From: Cohnella algarum
GTDB taxonomy: Bacteria > Bacillota > Bacilli > Paenibacillales > Paenibacillaceae
Assembly: GCF_016937515.1 (NCBI RefSeq)
Contig: NZ_JAFHKM010000002.1
Location: forward strand, 5,761,001 to 5,825,000
Length of the DNA stretch: 64,000 nt
Direction of reading: 5' to 3'
The notes beneath the pieces are model-generated. The model was given only the letters and a program-made list of their open reading frames with translations. It was not told the DNA's origin and did not search any database. The translations under genes and the position numbers were made by a program. Position 1 is the stretch's first letter. Every line of letters begins with the position of its first letter. Shown in pieces: positions 11,012 to 21,765 of the stretch.

Positions 11012-12837
11012 CTACCGGATCGCCGGCAGCCGCACGACGACCTCCGCTCCGATCGTCCGCGGGACGAACCGAAGGCCGTATTCCGGGCCGAAATAAAGCC
11101 GGATCCGCTTGTTCACGTTGTACAGCCCGATGCCGTTGCCCCCGCCGCCTCCCCCGACGGCGTCTTCCGACCGCTCGCCGGACGCGAGCATCCGGTTCAG
11201 GGCTTCGAGCAGCTCGGGGGCGATCCCTTCTCCCGAGTCGCTGACCGCAATGCGCAACTCCCCGTCCTCGCAGGCGGCGAAAATGCCGATATGAATGGAA
11301 AAATCCTCAGCCTGCCGCCCGGACGCGATCGCGTTCTCGACAAGCGGCTGCAAAATAAACCGCGGCACCTTGTATTCAAGGTCCCGTTCCGCGACGCTCA
11401 ATTCGAATTCGACGCCGTTGTTGAACCGCCAGTTGATGATTTTGATGTAATTTTCCAGATAGTTCAGCTCGTCGCGCAGCGTGCACATCGCTTCCTTGCT
11501 CGCGAAAGCCGGCCGTAAAATGTTCCCGAGCGCCACGACGCTGCCGACGATGTTGTCGGCCTTGATCATGGAGGCCATCCACCGGATCATGTTGAGCGTG
11601 TTGTACAAAAAATGCGGGTTGATCTGGTACTGCAGCGCCTCGATTTCCAGCTCCCGCTTCGCTTCCTGCATCCGGTTGTTCTTGTCGATCAGGTCGACGA
11701 TGCTGAGCGACATTTCGTTGAACCGCCGGACGACGGTCCCCAGCTCGTTGTTCGGGACCTCCTCGAACGTCACGCCAAGTTCGCCGCGGCTCATGTCCTT
11801 CATCTTGGCGGACAGTTTGTGAAGCGGCCGGAAAATTTTGCGCAGCCAGAAATACGAAACGAGGAACATCGCCAGCATGCTGAGCAAAAACACGGCGACC
11901 ATCGTCCGCTGCGCCTGGAAAATTTGCGCCGAGTACAGGTTGAGCGGGATTTCCTTCATGATGTACCACCCCGCGTCCTGCAGCTTGTAATAGACGACCT
12001 GAACCTCCGTGCCGCCTACGACAGTGTCGCGGCTGCCGAAAATTTCCTCCTCGCCGCTCTCGCCCTGCGGGGCCGGAACGGACTGCGCGTTCCGATCCGC
12101 TCGGGACGGCTGCTGGAAATGATGACGCCGTCCGAATCCGTCATATACATATCGCCGCCTTCGGCGTCGAGCTCGACCGCGTAGATCGAGGCCAAATACC
12201 GCTCGTCCACGTTAAAAATCAGGGTAGCGCTCGTTTTCGGGTCGTAAATCGCCCGCACGCCTCTCATCAGGCTGACGAGCGTGCCGTCGTTGGCCTCCGT
12301 CATGTAGGGGTTGTAGAACGATTTTTTGAGGCCGCCGACGATGATCGGCTCCGGGAACGATTCGAGCGTACGGCGATAAAACGCCGACCCGAAAAAGCTG
12401 TTCCCCCAGTCCTCCTTGGGATGGACGAGCGTCGTATCGGCGGTGCCCCCGATGGCGCCTTGGCTTTCCGAGGTCAGGTAGACGGAATGAACGAAGCCGT
12501 AGTTGCCGATGAACGTATTGATGCGGGCATGCAGCATGTTCTTGTAGTTCAGGAATTCGAGCTCGCTTTTGTCCGACAGATGGAGCAGCAGCTGCTGCAT
12601 TTGCTCGTCCTGGAGAAACAGCTTGGACAGCCGGTCGATGTCGGCGAACAGCGCGCGGATGTTGTGATCGAGCTGCTGAAACTGCTGATAGAGCGACCTT
12701 TGGTTCTGGTCCTTGATCATGTTTTGCATGATCGAGTACATATAGTAGGAAGCCGCGGACAGCACGATCAGGCTGATGAGCATGAAGACCAGGATGAGCT
12801 GCGTCCGCAGGCTCTGAAGCTTGGCCGGCCACTTCAT
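11012..12837 (-). pseudogene. YesM-type sensor histidine kinase (frameshifted as given)
   Basis: About 608 residues if repaired. It starts at ATG 12837, which overlaps the regulator stop as ATGA, so the two are translationally coupled. An N-terminal membrane segment is followed by an extracellular sensor domain, a second membrane segment, HAMP, the His_kinase region ALQYQINPHFLYNTLNMIRWMA, and a C-terminal ATPase domain (LQPLVENAI, GNGIGLYNVNKRI). The frame is interrupted near 12070-12100: one missing base separates IISSSRPERIGTRSP from PAPQGESGEEEIFGS. It would sense an extracellular sugar or the loaded binding protein and phosphorylate the neighbouring regulator. Confidence 0.87.
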
Positions 12838-14452
12838 CGCTCGCTCCGGCACCCGGCCAGCCACTGCCTGCGGTACTCGTTGGGATTGAGACCGGTCACT
12901 TTTTTGAAAACCTTGCTAAAATACGTGTACTCCGGGGAAAACCCGACCTGAACCGCGATGTCGTACGATTTCAGCTGCGTGCCGGTCAGCATCTCCTTCG
13001 CCCGTTCGATCCGGTACCGGTTCAGATAGTCCACGAACGTAATCTGCAGCTCCTTTTTAAACAGGTTGCTCAAGTAGCCGAAGCTCAGATTGACGTGGTC
13101 GGCCACCGTCTGCAGGCTTATATTTTCCGCATAATGGCGCTTGATGAACTGAATCGCCTTCGTAATTTCCCCGCTCATCTGCAATTGGCTCCGGGCCTGC
13201 TCGGCCATGTCGGACAAGTAGGCCGAGATCCGGTCGAGCATATCCGGCAGCGAATCGCATTGCTCCAGATGCTCGGTGATGTTGAACAGCAGCGTTTTTT
13301 CGTTTTGCCGATCATCGTAAACGTTCGTCCCGACCCATTGGACAAACTGGAACAGACCGATTTCGATCGCCTTCCGCTCCTCCGTTAAACCGCTTTCAAT
13401 CAACTCCACAAAACGCTCGTACTCCTTCAGCTTCATCGGCGACAGCAGCGCGCGAAGCGGCTCGAAGTTGCGGATCGCCTCCAGGCGAAGCCGGATCGGT
13501 TCCATATCGGCCGGCTGCTGCGGCTCGTGCATGAGGCCGGGGCCGGTCCAAAATTTCCGCTCCAGCGCTCGCCTGGAATCCGCGTGCAGCTTGGGCAGCG
13601 AGCCGAAGCCGCTCTGCACGCCGCTGCTGCCGAACGAAACCGAGCCGTTGAAGTAGGTGCGGATCGCTTCGCGGATCTGGCCTAAAATGACGGTCGTCTC
13701 CCGCTTGATCGCCAGCTCCGAAGGCGTGTCGGGAAAATCGAACAGCAGCAGGTAATGCGTCTCGTCCAGGAAGAACGCCTCGCCCCGCTTGTGGCCGGAC
13801 ATGATCTCGCCCAGCAGATTCAGCAGCGTCATTTTGATCAGATGGCCGTGGCCGTCCTTGAACTTCCGCTTGAGCTCCCCGTAGCGGTCCACCTCCATCG
13901 TGCAGGCCACGGTCCGCGAGCCCGTCAGCCGCATGCCGCTCTGCTCGGCGAACCGCTCGAACTCTTCCGCTTTGAGAATGCCGTAAAAAAGGAAGTCCTT
14001 CAGCATCTTCTCCTTGATCAGGTCGAGGCTGGCGCCCAGCCCCTGGAGCCGTCCGGCGAGCCCCCGCCGCCCAGTCGGTCCAGCTCCTCGCGAATGCCGT
14101 GCAGCGTCTCCGAAATCTCCTCCTCCGTCATCGTCAGCTTCAGAATGTAGCCCGAGACGCCCATCGCCATCGCCTTCCGGGCCAGCTCGAACTCCTCGAG
14201 GCACGACAGGACGACGATTCGGGTCGCCTTGTCGCGCTCGCGGATGTTCGCGATCAACTGCATGCCGTCCATGCGGGGCATTCGGATGTCGGTGATGACG
14301 ACGTCGGGTTTATCCCGCAAATACCCGTCCCACGCTGCCTGTCCGTCGGGATAGTCAGCGGCGACCTCCATCCCGAACCGGTTCCAGTCGACCGAGCTTT
14401 TCAGTCCGATCCGCACGAGCATTTCGTCTTCCACGATCATCACTTTATACAT
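12834..14452 (-). pseudogene. YesN-type response regulator with AraC DNA-binding domain (frameshifted as given)
   Basis: An N-terminal receiver domain (MYKVMIVEDE; phospho-acceptor in DVVITDIRMPRMDG; KxT-equivalent YILKLTM) is followed by a long linker domain. At the C-terminus are two AraC helix-turn-helix motifs (NISLQTVADHVNLSFGYLSNLFKKE and YDIAVQVGFSPEYTYFSKVFKKVTG). About 539 residues if the G5/C5 run at 14061-14065 is restored to six; as given, the frame stops soon after the receiver. It starts 8 bases inside the 3' end of the DUF4038 glycosidase gene, so the three genes form one operon. Likely target: the importer operon at 10.8 kb. Confidence 0.88.
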
Positions 14453-15770
14453 GGCGCACTCCCTCCATCACCAGTATCCAATCGTTACCGCGTCCGCTCG
14501 AAGGGGCGTCGAACCGCTGCGTTCCGGCGTTGGGCCGTTCGCCGACCGGGCGGTAAACGCCTTCCCGCGGACAGTACCAGGACACCCTCGCCCGCTCGCC
14601 CGCGATCCGGCCCATGACGGCTTCGACGTACAGCCCGTTCGGGCAGTAAATCAGCGCGTAATCGGCGCCCCTCGCAGCCGCCATGTAATTGGATCCGGGC
14701 CAGTTGCGCGCGACAAGCCCCTGATCCGGAACCAGCTCGAGCAGGTTGCGGGATTCCAGCAGCGTCCGCAAATGGCGCATCTGCCGCGCGCCGGGACGGT
14801 CCAGCGCTTCCTTCCAGCCCATGATGAAAAACGGGCCCGGCTCGGCCATGTCCGCCGACGCATATTTGCCTTCGCACATCGACCATACCGAGTGATGGCC
14901 GAACGCGCCGGACAATACGGCGTAATAGGCCGCCCGGCGCACGTCGGCCTCGTCGAAATACCCCCGCGCCGGGTCGAACCCGACGGGGATGTCCTCGTAG
15001 CAGGGCTCGGCGTCGAGCGTCGGCTTGACGGGAAGGCGCTCGTAATCGGCCTGCACCCGCTTGTAGTTGTCGATCTCGGCCTCGCCGTGGCCCGACTGGA
15101 TCATGTTGAAGTCCAGCCAGCTCTCCTCGTGAAGATGATGGGACGACGACTCCGCCCCCTTCGGGTGGAAGCTGATCAGATGGCTGCCGCCGTCCCCTTC
15201 CGCGAGCCCCGCGGCCATCCCCTCTATAACGGCAAAATGCCGTCGCGTAAGCAACGGCCGGTCTCCCCCAAGCACCCAGACGATATTCGGCCGCTCGCGA
15301 TACCGCGATCCGAGCCATTTTCCGTACGTTCCGGCATTGTCGGGCGTAAATATTTCCGGCCCCTTGCCCCACATTCGGTTAAACTTGTCCCCCCAGGTCG
15401 GCAGCAGCGCCACGTACAGCTCGAGCGCCGCGGCTGTGTCGACGATATAGTCGAGATGCGCCCAGTACGAATACTCACCCCTCGTATCCGGCCGCGCCGG
15501 GTCCGGCAGCCCGTTCGCATCCGTTTCGAGCGGCCTGCGGCCGTAGGCGTTATCCGTCGTCGCGCCTTCGAACTCCGCCAGCGCCACCGTCTGGATTACC
15601 GTAAAGCCCTGTTCGGCCCGCTTCTCCAGATACAGCTTCGCGTCCTCCCGGTCAAGCCGGTGCGCCAGCTCCCAAGCGGTATCCCCCAGCCAAAAAAACG
15701 GCGTCCCGTCCTCCCGGACGAGAAACCTCCCGTTCTCGCTCACCCGCAGCCTCTGCAATGGTTTCGTCAT
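14445..15770 (-). CDS. DUF4038 glycoside hydrolase (GH140/apiosidase-like)
   Basis: Protein of 441 residues without a signal peptide. It has the DUF4038 (beta/alpha)8 barrel: LRVSENGRFLVREDGTPFFWLGDTAWEL at the start, then VWVLGGDRP and TLDAEPCYEDIP, candidates for the catalytic Asp and Glu. A C-terminal beta-sandwich (YCPREGVYRPVGERP...W) completes it. Characterised GH140 members cut D-apiose from rhamnogalacturonan II, but the wider family includes other activities, so the substrate is open. ATG 15770 has GGAGG 7 bases before. Being cytoplasmic, it would process an imported glycoside. It heads the operon with the two-component genes. Confidence 0.85.
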   Translation of the reverse strand: MTKPLQRLRVSENGRFLVREDGTPFFWLGDTAWELAHRLDREDAKLYLEKRAEQGFTVIQTVALAEFEGATTDNAYGRRPLETDANGLPDPARPDTRGEYSYWAHLDYIVDTAAALELYVALLPTWGDKFNRMWGKGPEIFTPDNAGTYGKWLGSRYRERPNIVWVLGGDRPLLTRRHFAVIEGMAAGLAEGDGGSHLISFHPKGAESSSHHLHEESWLDFNMIQSGHGEAEIDNYKRVQADYERLPVKPTLDAEPCYEDIPVGFDPARGYFDEADVRRAAYYAVLSGAFGHHSVWSMCEGKYASADMAEPGPFFIMGWKEALDRPGARQMRHLRTLLESRNLLELVPDQGLVARNWPGSNYMAAARGADYALIYCPNGLYVEAVMGRIAGERARVSWYCPREGVYRPVGERPNAGTQRFDAPSSGRGNDWILVMEGVRHV

Positions 15771-15901
15771 GCGCTATCCTCCGTTTCGCTTTTTTCTCGG
15801 CCTCTTCGCAAGTCTCGTTGCCTTCTCTGCCTTCGTTGGCGTCATTACCCTTCGTTGCCTCAGTTGCCATCGCTGCCATCGTCGTCCCTCGCTGCGCCTT
15901 C

Positions 15902-16082
15902 GTTGGATTTCATCCAACCGGGAGCGGCATTTTCGCTCTTCTCTCAACCTTCGTGGGATTTCATCCAACCAAAAACGAGCTTTTCGCGAAAAATCTCCTC
16001 TTCCCCGACTGCTCGTTGGACAAAATCCAACCTAGAGAGCTTTTTTCGCGATTCTCGCTCCGCTGATTGGATAAAATCCAAC
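15902..16082. repeat. Four spaced copies of a 17-bp palindrome
   Basis: GTTGGATTTCATCCAAC at 15902, GTGGGATTTCATCCAAC at 15953, GTTGGACAAAATCCAAC at 16015 and ATTGGATAAAATCCAAC at 16066. All share 6-7-base arms (TTGGAT/ATCCAA), with start-to-start spacing of 51, 62 and 51. They lie between the phosphotriesterase-family gene and the DUF4038 gene, both on the minus strand. They could be regulator operators or small dispersed repeats; the shared flank CCTAG(A/C) after two copies favours repeat units. Confidence 0.75.
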
Positions 16083-16112
16083 CTAGCCGGAGAGCGGCAA
16101 GGGCTCGTGCGA

Positions 16113-16290
16113 ACTTCACCGCCTCACAGCGAACGCCCGTGCCAAACTCACCGCTCGACACCAAACGCTCGCGCCAAACTCACCGCTCGACACCCATCGC
16201 CCGTGCCACTCACCGCTCGACACCAAACGCTCGCGCCGTACTCACCGTCCGACATCCATCACCCGGCCAAACTCACCGCCCGGTGGCGAA
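16113..16290. repeat. Degenerate 30-33-bp tandem repeat extending into the 3' end of the phosphotriesterase-family gene
   Basis: ACTCACCG-type landmarks recur at 16113, 16146, 16178, 16208, 16240 and 16271 (steps 33, 32, 30, 32, 31). The last copy is the stop-codon region of the gene ending at 16273, so the array looks like repeated duplication of that gene end. Confidence 0.7.
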
Positions 16291-17259
16291 CGCCCGCGCC
16301 GGGTTCGTCACCATCAGCTTGCGAATTTGCTCTTCGGTCGCCCCCGCTTCCAGCAGCTTCGGCGTGAAGCTCTCCATAATGTGCGTCAGGCCGATCTCGC
16401 CGCCATAAGCCCGAAGCCTCGCCCTCGTCGTATCCAGCCCGAGCAGCAGGCGATCCTCCAGCCCGGCTTCCAGCATGCCGGCGATCCACCTCGCTTCCTC
16501 CTCGTCGCCATGATACTTGTACCGTCCGATCGTATCGTATTCGAGGTAAACGCCTCGCCGGGCAAGCCCGAGATGAACGTCGGGACGTTCGTGCTTGCGG
16601 TCGAGGTGGCAAACGATGATGCTGCCGGCGGGCACTCCCCTGCTCTCGTAAAAATCGCACAGCCAAACCGCCTGCTCCGGACTTTCGACGTGGCAGAGGA
16701 TCGGCGTTCCCGTTTCCAAAGAGGCTTTCGCCGCCGCGGCGAACCACCGCTTGTCGGGATCCGCCATCCGCTCGCCGTCGACGGCGGTCTTGATCACGCC
16801 CGCCCTGGCATCGATCCTCGCCGCCGCGGCCGGTTCGCGATCGTCGGTGCCTTCGAACATCCCGTCCCGCAGCTCGGCGATCATGACATCCGCCAGCTCT
16901 TCTTGCGTCAGGCGGCGAATCCAGTGACCGTCGGGGTAAAAGGCCAGCTTGTGAAAACCGGTGGAAGCGACGACGCGAACGCCGCTTTCCTCCGATACGC
17001 GGGCCAGCCACCCGGCCATTCTCCCGCAGCCGAGCGGCTGCGCGTCGACGATCGCCCGGCCCCCGGCCTCCCGGAAGTCCGTCACCTCCCGCAAGGTCAG
17101 GCCGTAATCGTCGATGCGCAAATCCGGGTTCAGCGTCTGCGGATGGCCCGCCGCCAAAAAAAGGTGCTCGTGGCTGTGACAATAGCCAAGATCGGCCGGA
17201 TCGACGGGACCCGTCACGGTTTCAACGCAAGGTCGGCCGGCCGCCTTCTCCCGCGTCAT
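16273..17259 (-). CDS. Phosphotriesterase-family metal hydrolase
   Basis: TIM-barrel amidohydrolase of 328 residues. The binuclear metal ligands are visible: HSHEH near residue 28, the bridging Lys in GVIKTAVDG, CHVE, VCHLDRKH and LLGLDTT. Members of this family often act as lactonases on sugar lactones rather than on phosphotriesters, which would fit this operon. ATG 17259 overlaps the GH2 stop as ATGA, so expression is coupled. The last codons (RAFATGR) lie inside the tandem repeat region at 16113-16290. Confidence 0.87.
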   Translation of the reverse strand: MTREKAAGRPCVETVTGPVDPADLGYCHSHEHLFLAAGHPQTLNPDLRIDDYGLTLREVTDFREAGGRAIVDAQPLGCGRMAGWLARVSEESGVRVVASTGFHKLAFYPDGHWIRRLTQEELADVMIAELRDGMFEGTDDREPAAAARIDARAGVIKTAVDGERMADPDKRWFAAAAKASLETGTPILCHVESPEQAVWLCDFYESRGVPAGSIIVCHLDRKHERPDVHLGLARRGVYLEYDTIGRYKYHGDEEEARWIAGMLEAGLEDRLLLGLDTTRARLRAYGGEIGLTHIMESFTPKLLEAGATEEQIRKLMVTNPARAFATGR

Positions 17260-19781
17260 GCGTTCCAGCCCCTTGTGCCGACGCCCGCCGTTTCGCTGAC
17301 GCTGACCGTTTTCGACTCGCCCGGATCCAGCCAGAAAAAGTTGTCCCCCGCCACGAACGGCTCGGCCGAGTCCCGGTAAAGCTCCACGCCGACAGCCGGG
17401 AACGCCCCGACGTTGACAACGGTCGCCGTGCCGGAGGCGTCGTCGGCCGCAACCTCGAGGGAGGTTTTCGGCAAGCGCATCAGCACGCCTTGGCGGAAGT
17501 CGAAATTCAGCCAATAAAACGTCCGGTACAGCGGCGAACCGCCTTCGTCGAGCAGTTCCGAGACGATCAGCGCGGGCGCCCGCTCCGGCGGTGCCGCCTT
17601 CAGCTCGAAACTGCCGACCCGGCTCGCCTCCGGCGCGCGGCCTTTGCCGGGAAACGTCTTCTCCGACACGAGCGCAAGCGCCGGATCGTACGCCCGGACG
17701 CGGACTGTCCAATCGCCGTCGAGCTCGCCGTTGTCATCCAGCACGTAGACCGGCAGCTCCTGATCCTCCTCCGGGCTGTTCAGCTTGCCGAACCGGACGA
17801 CCGCGGCGAGCGGGGAGTTGGCGTCCTGCGCGAAGTAGTGGGCCATTTTCGGGGCGCCGTACCAGTCGACCGTCGCCCACGAGACGCCGATGTACACGTC
17901 GTTCAGCTTGTACGTGATGTTGCCCGTTTCGTGCGGCCAGCGGGTGCGGGCCTGCTCCATTTTGTGCCGCAGCGACGTCGCCTGCGCCAGCTGCGTGCCG
18001 GTCACGAACGCTTCGACCGAATCGCAGCGCGCGAACGACTCCGCGAACTCCGTCAAAATCCGCATCTCGTCGCGCGTATCGAATGCCGGGAGATGGTGGT
18101 AAAAGCTTTTGCCCGGCTCCGGCGGCCACTGTTCGAGCTCTTCCTTCGGCATGTAGCGGCGAACCGATTCGAGATTCGGCGCCGAAGCGAGCCCGTATTC
18201 GCCCAGAAGCACCGACTCCAGGTTCGCGTAATAGTCGAAGCTGTAGGCCGGCGTCCAACCGTTCCAGACGATATGGTCGTGCGTGCTGCCTCCCCACGGA
18301 TCGGTCAGGTGAAAAGGCCGCGTCCCGTCCAGCTCCACGCTGAGCCGGCCCATCATATCCATCGAGGCGCTGTCGAGTCCGCTGCCGATCTCGTTGCCGC
18401 CGCCCCACATGACGAGCGAAGGATGATTGCGCAGGCGCAGCGTATTCAGCCGCACCGTCTCCTCCAGCGCGTCGGCGGGCTGATGCACGTGGCTGCCCCA
18501 GCATGTCGGCCATTCCTGCATGACGAGGATGCCTTTCCGGTCGCACAAATCGTAGAAATCGTCGGTTTCCGGCATCCCGCCGCCCCATGCCCGAAGCAGC
18601 TTCACATGCTGGGCGGCCGCCAGCGTCAGAAAATGATCGTATTTTTCCCTGGAAAAATCCATCAGCGCGTCCATCGTGCACCAGCCGCTGCCTTTGGCGA
18701 AAAACGGCTTCCCGTTGACGACGAACGTCCAATCGTACCGCTCCGGGTTCGAACCTTCCGGCAGGGGCGCCATTTCGATCGAGCGAATGCCGAACGTCGT
18801 CTCCAGGCTGTCGGGAAGTCCGCCGCCTTCCGGCGCGAACGACAGCTTCAGCCGGTAAAGCGGCTGCTCGCCCATATCGAGCGGCCACCAGAGGCGCGGG
18901 CTTTCGATCGCGGCCCGAATCCGCAGCTCGCGCCTGCGCTCGCTTTCGCCGACGCGCAGCTCGAACGTTTGCGCGGGACCGTCGAAGTTGTCGGGCTCGA
19001 TCGTCCCGCGCAGCGTTCCCGACCAGCGGTCCGAGCGGCCCGTCAGGTCCAGGGAGATGTCGACGAGACCTTCGGCGGCGTTCGCGGCGCTCGTCGCGGC
19101 GACGAGCGGAGGGCCGATCTCGACTTCGGCCGCTCCCCGAATCCGAACCGGACGCCAAATGCCGACAGCCGGCAGGTTGACGTAATGCCAGCCGTAATTG
19201 CAATTGAACACGACCGTTTGGTGCCAGACGTTCCATTCGTTGCCGAGCGGAGCCGGATGCACCTTGACGATCAGCTCGTTTCGTTTCCGCAGCGGCTCCC
19301 CGAGCTCGACGTGCGGTCCGCCGAAGGCGCCGTTGTGATAGCCGAGCGGACGGCCGTTGAGCCATACTTCGCAAGCGGGCGATACGCCGTCGAACAGCAG
19401 CCTCGGCGCCTGCATCCCCGGCACCGCCTCGAACGTGCGGCGATACCACCACGTCCTGTGGCTGTACGCCTTGGCCAGGGGCGCATTTTCTCCGAACGAC
19501 GGATCCGGCAGCTTGCCCGCTTCGACCAGCGCCGTATGCACGCTGCCCGGCACTCGCGCCGGAATGGCATCGGTCCAAGCTCCCCCGCCAAGCCGTTCCG
19601 CGTCCTCCCCTCCTTCGGCCAGCTCCCAAAGGCCGTCCAGCACGATCGTCGGGGGCGCCTCCGCATGCGGCGCCTTGCCTTTCGTCCATTCCGGCGCAGC
19701 GATCGGCCGGTCCAGCGGCGACGGCCCGGGCTTGAACCGCTTTCGTTCGATAACGTCAAGGCTGGAAATTGGTTCGGTCAT
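17256..19781 (-). CDS. Glycoside hydrolase family 2 (beta-mannosidase/exo-glucosaminidase-like)
   Basis: GH2 enzyme of 841 residues without a signal peptide. The N-terminal sugar-binding sandwich (TWWYRRTFEA, LLFDGVSPACEVWLNGRPLGYHNGAF) is followed by an immunoglobulin-like domain and a catalytic barrel. The barrel carries LLRAWGGGMPETDDFYDLCDRKGILVMQEW, acid/base Glu in WGGGNEIG and a likely nucleophile in LLGEYGLAS. C-terminal beta domains complete it. The domain order is nearest to the beta-mannosidase and exo-beta-glucosaminidase branch. ATG 19781 has AAGGAG upstream. It lies between fucI and the phosphotriesterase-family gene, suggesting it releases a sugar that the following enzymes use. 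Confidence 0.9.
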   Translation of the reverse strand: MTEPISSLDVIERKRFKPGPSPLDRPIAAPEWTKGKAPHAEAPPTIVLDGLWELAEGGEDAERLGGGAWTDAIPARVPGSVHTALVEAGKLPDPSFGENAPLAKAYSHRTWWYRRTFEAVPGMQAPRLLFDGVSPACEVWLNGRPLGYHNGAFGGPHVELGEPLRKRNELIVKVHPAPLGNEWNVWHQTVVFNCNYGWHYVNLPAVGIWRPVRIRGAAEVEIGPPLVAATSAANAAEGLVDISLDLTGRSDRWSGTLRGTIEPDNFDGPAQTFELRVGESERRRELRIRAAIESPRLWWPLDMGEQPLYRLKLSFAPEGGGLPDSLETTFGIRSIEMAPLPEGSNPERYDWTFVVNGKPFFAKGSGWCTMDALMDFSREKYDHFLTLAAAQHVKLLRAWGGGMPETDDFYDLCDRKGILVMQEWPTCWGSHVHQPADALEETVRLNTLRLRNHPSLVMWGGGNEIGSGLDSASMDMMGRLSVELDGTRPFHLTDPWGGSTHDHIVWNGWTPAYSFDYYANLESVLLGEYGLASAPNLESVRRYMPKEELEQWPPEPGKSFYHHLPAFDTRDEMRILTEFAESFARCDSVEAFVTGTQLAQATSLRHKMEQARTRWPHETGNITYKLNDVYIGVSWATVDWYGAPKMAHYFAQDANSPLAAVVRFGKLNSPEEDQELPVYVLDDNGELDGDWTVRVRAYDPALALVSEKTFPGKGRAPEASRVGSFELKAAPPERAPALIVSELLDEGGSPLYRTFYWLNFDFRQGVLMRLPKTSLEVAADDASGTATVVNVGAFPAVGVELYRDSAEPFVAGDNFFWLDPGESKTVSVSETAGVGTRGWNA

Positions 19782-19850
19782 GTTTCTCTCTCCTTAAGCC
19801 TGTTGATAGGCCAAAATCCGTTGCCCGCACTTGCTCGCACTCGCCCGCGT

Positions 19851-21641
19851 TCACCCGTACAGCGGCCCGTACGCCGCGCAAGCCCGGTAATCGGCGCCTT
19901 CCGGGTCCTTCGTCCCGAACGCGCTCCACGCGCTCGGCCAGAACATCCGCTTCGTCTCCACGTTGTGCATGTTCACCGGAATTCTGAGCATGCTGGCCAG
20001 CGTGATCAAATCCGCCCCGATATGACCATAGCTGACGACGCAGTGGTTCGAGCCCCAATTCTCCATCACCGCGTATACGTCGTCGAATACGGGATCGCCC
20101 TCTACCCGCTTCGGCGCGAACCACGTCGTCGGCCACGTCGGCGTCGTCCGCTCGTCCAGCTTCGCGTGCACCTCCGGCGGCAGCTCGACCGTGTAGCCTT
20201 CGGCCAGCTGCAGCACCGGGCCGACGCCTTCGACGAGGTTGATCCGCGCCATCGTGACCGGCATGCCGCCCCGCGTCAAAAAGTCGGTCGAATGCCCGCC
20301 CCCGGCGAACTGATCCATATACGTCGGCCGCCACGACGTCGCGGCCAGGCAGCGCTCGATCTCGTCTTCGCCGATCTCCCAGTGCGGCTTCAGGACCGGC
20401 TTGCCGTCGCGCGTCTGCTCCCCGGTTCCGTCCAGCGCCGCCGGACCGGAGTTGATCAGGTGAAGGATGCCCCCCGCGGCCGCTCCTTCCAGCCGGTGGC
20501 CGGTCACCCGCTCGACCGCCTCCGGGCTCCAGAACGTCCGCACGTCGGCGAAAATTTGCGCCGTATTCGTCAAATAGTGGCCGAACAGCATCGTCACCGC
20601 GTTCAGGTTGTCGTTTTCCGTGGCGACGATATAGGGCTCCCGCGTCCCGTTCCAGTCGAACGAGCTGTTCAGCACCGCCTCGAGAAAATCCGCGCTCGGA
20701 AAATGATCCGTCCACTCCCGCTGCCCCTGAAATCCCGAGGCGATCGCGTTATAGCCGTACGCTTCTTCCTCGAAGCCCATGGCGGCGAGCCGGGGATTGC
20801 CGATCATCAGGTCGCGCGCGATGAGCGCCATTTGGACGACCGTCTCCCAATTCCGCTCCTTCCGCTCGTCGGACAGCGCGAGGTCCGCCGGGTTCGGGTC
20901 CGGCCCGACGCGGCATTTCTCCCGCACCCAGGCAAGCGCGCGTTCGAATTCCTCGCGGTCGTAGATGCCCTTGTCGATCCGCCGCGTCACTTCGGTCATG
21001 TCGACGTACGCGTTTTTCATGCCGAGGTACCGCTGGAAAAACCCGTCGTCGACGATGCAGCCCGCGATGCCCATCGATACCGAGCCGATCGACAGGTACG
21101 ATTTGCCCTTCAGGAGCGCGACCGCAAGCCCCGCCCGCGCGAACTGCAGCAGCTTGCCGCGCACGTCCTCCGGCACCTCGCGCTCGTTCATGTCCTGGAC
21201 GTGGCGGCCGTAAATTTTATAAACGGGCAGCCCCTTCTGGTTGTGCGCGGCATGCAGCGCTCCCATATAGACGGCCCCGGGACGTTCCGTGCCGTTGAAG
21301 CCCCACACCGCATGCGGCAACAGCGGGTTCGTCTCCATCGTCTCGAGCGGGTAGCACCAGCCCGAGGCGACGGTGACGATCAGGCCGACGCCTTCCTTCG
21401 CGAAGCGGTCGGAGCATTCCGCCGCCTCCCGAAAGCCGGAAATGCACGTTTCGTTCACGACGCATTCCGCCGGCGAGCCGTCCGGATAGTTCAGCTCCGA
21501 CGACAGCGCGCGGGCCGCGGCGAGCGCGAGCTCCATCGTCATGTCCTTCGTCGCCGCCTTGACCAGCTTGCGGCGGTCGATAATCGGCCGGATGCCGATT
21601 TTCGGAAAGCCGCCTGCGTACCGATGCTTCAAATCTGCCAT
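19851..21641 (-). CDS. fucI: L-fucose isomerase
   Basis: 596 residues, full length for FucI, which interconverts L-fucose and L-fuculose and also accepts D-arabinose, using Mn2+. Conserved blocks run throughout: [80 protein letters not shown] with metal-binding Glu/Asp, and C-terminal [15 protein letters not shown] 21641 has AAAGGGG upstream. It is flanked by a TIM-barrel isomerase and GH2 on the same strand. An FGGY kinase is in the cluster, but no fuculose-phosphate aldolase is visible, so the downstream route is incomplete here. Confidence 0.95.
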   Translation of the reverse strand: MADLKHRYAGGFPKIGIRPIIDRRKLVKAATKDMTMELALAAARALSSELNYPDGSPAECVVNETCISGFREAAECSDRFAKEGVGLIVTVASGWCYPLETMETNPLLPHAVWGFNGTERPGAVYMGALHAAHNQKGLPVYKIYGRHVQDMNEREVPEDVRGKLLQFARAGLAVALLKGKSYLSIGSVSMGIAGCIVDDGFFQRYLGMKNAYVDMTEVTRRIDKGIYDREEFERALAWVREKCRVGPDPNPADLALSDERKERNWETVVQMALIARDLMIGNPRLAAMGFEEEAYGYNAIASGFQGQREWTDHFPSADFLEAVLNSSFDWNGTREPYIVATENDNLNAVTMLFGHYLTNTAQIFADVRTFWSPEAVERVTGHRLEGAAAGGILHLINSGPAALDGTGEQTRDGKPVLKPHWEIGEDEIERCLAATSWRPTYMDQFAGGGHSTDFLTRGGMPVTMARINLVEGVGPVLQLAEGYTVELPPEVHAKLDERTTPTWPTTWFAPKRVEGDPVFDDVYAVMENWGSNHCVVSYGHIGADLITLASMLRIPVNMHNVETKRMFWPSAWSAFGTKDPEGADYRACAAYGPLYG

Positions 21642-21765
21642 AAGCTCATCCCCTTTTATTCAAACGCGCAAGCCTCGCTTTTTTCCAAATCGCGTTCTGC
21701 CGCCTTCGCTCGCGAAGGGCTGACGGGCAGACCGCGCCGGACAGCCTCTCCGCAGTCCCGGGCGG

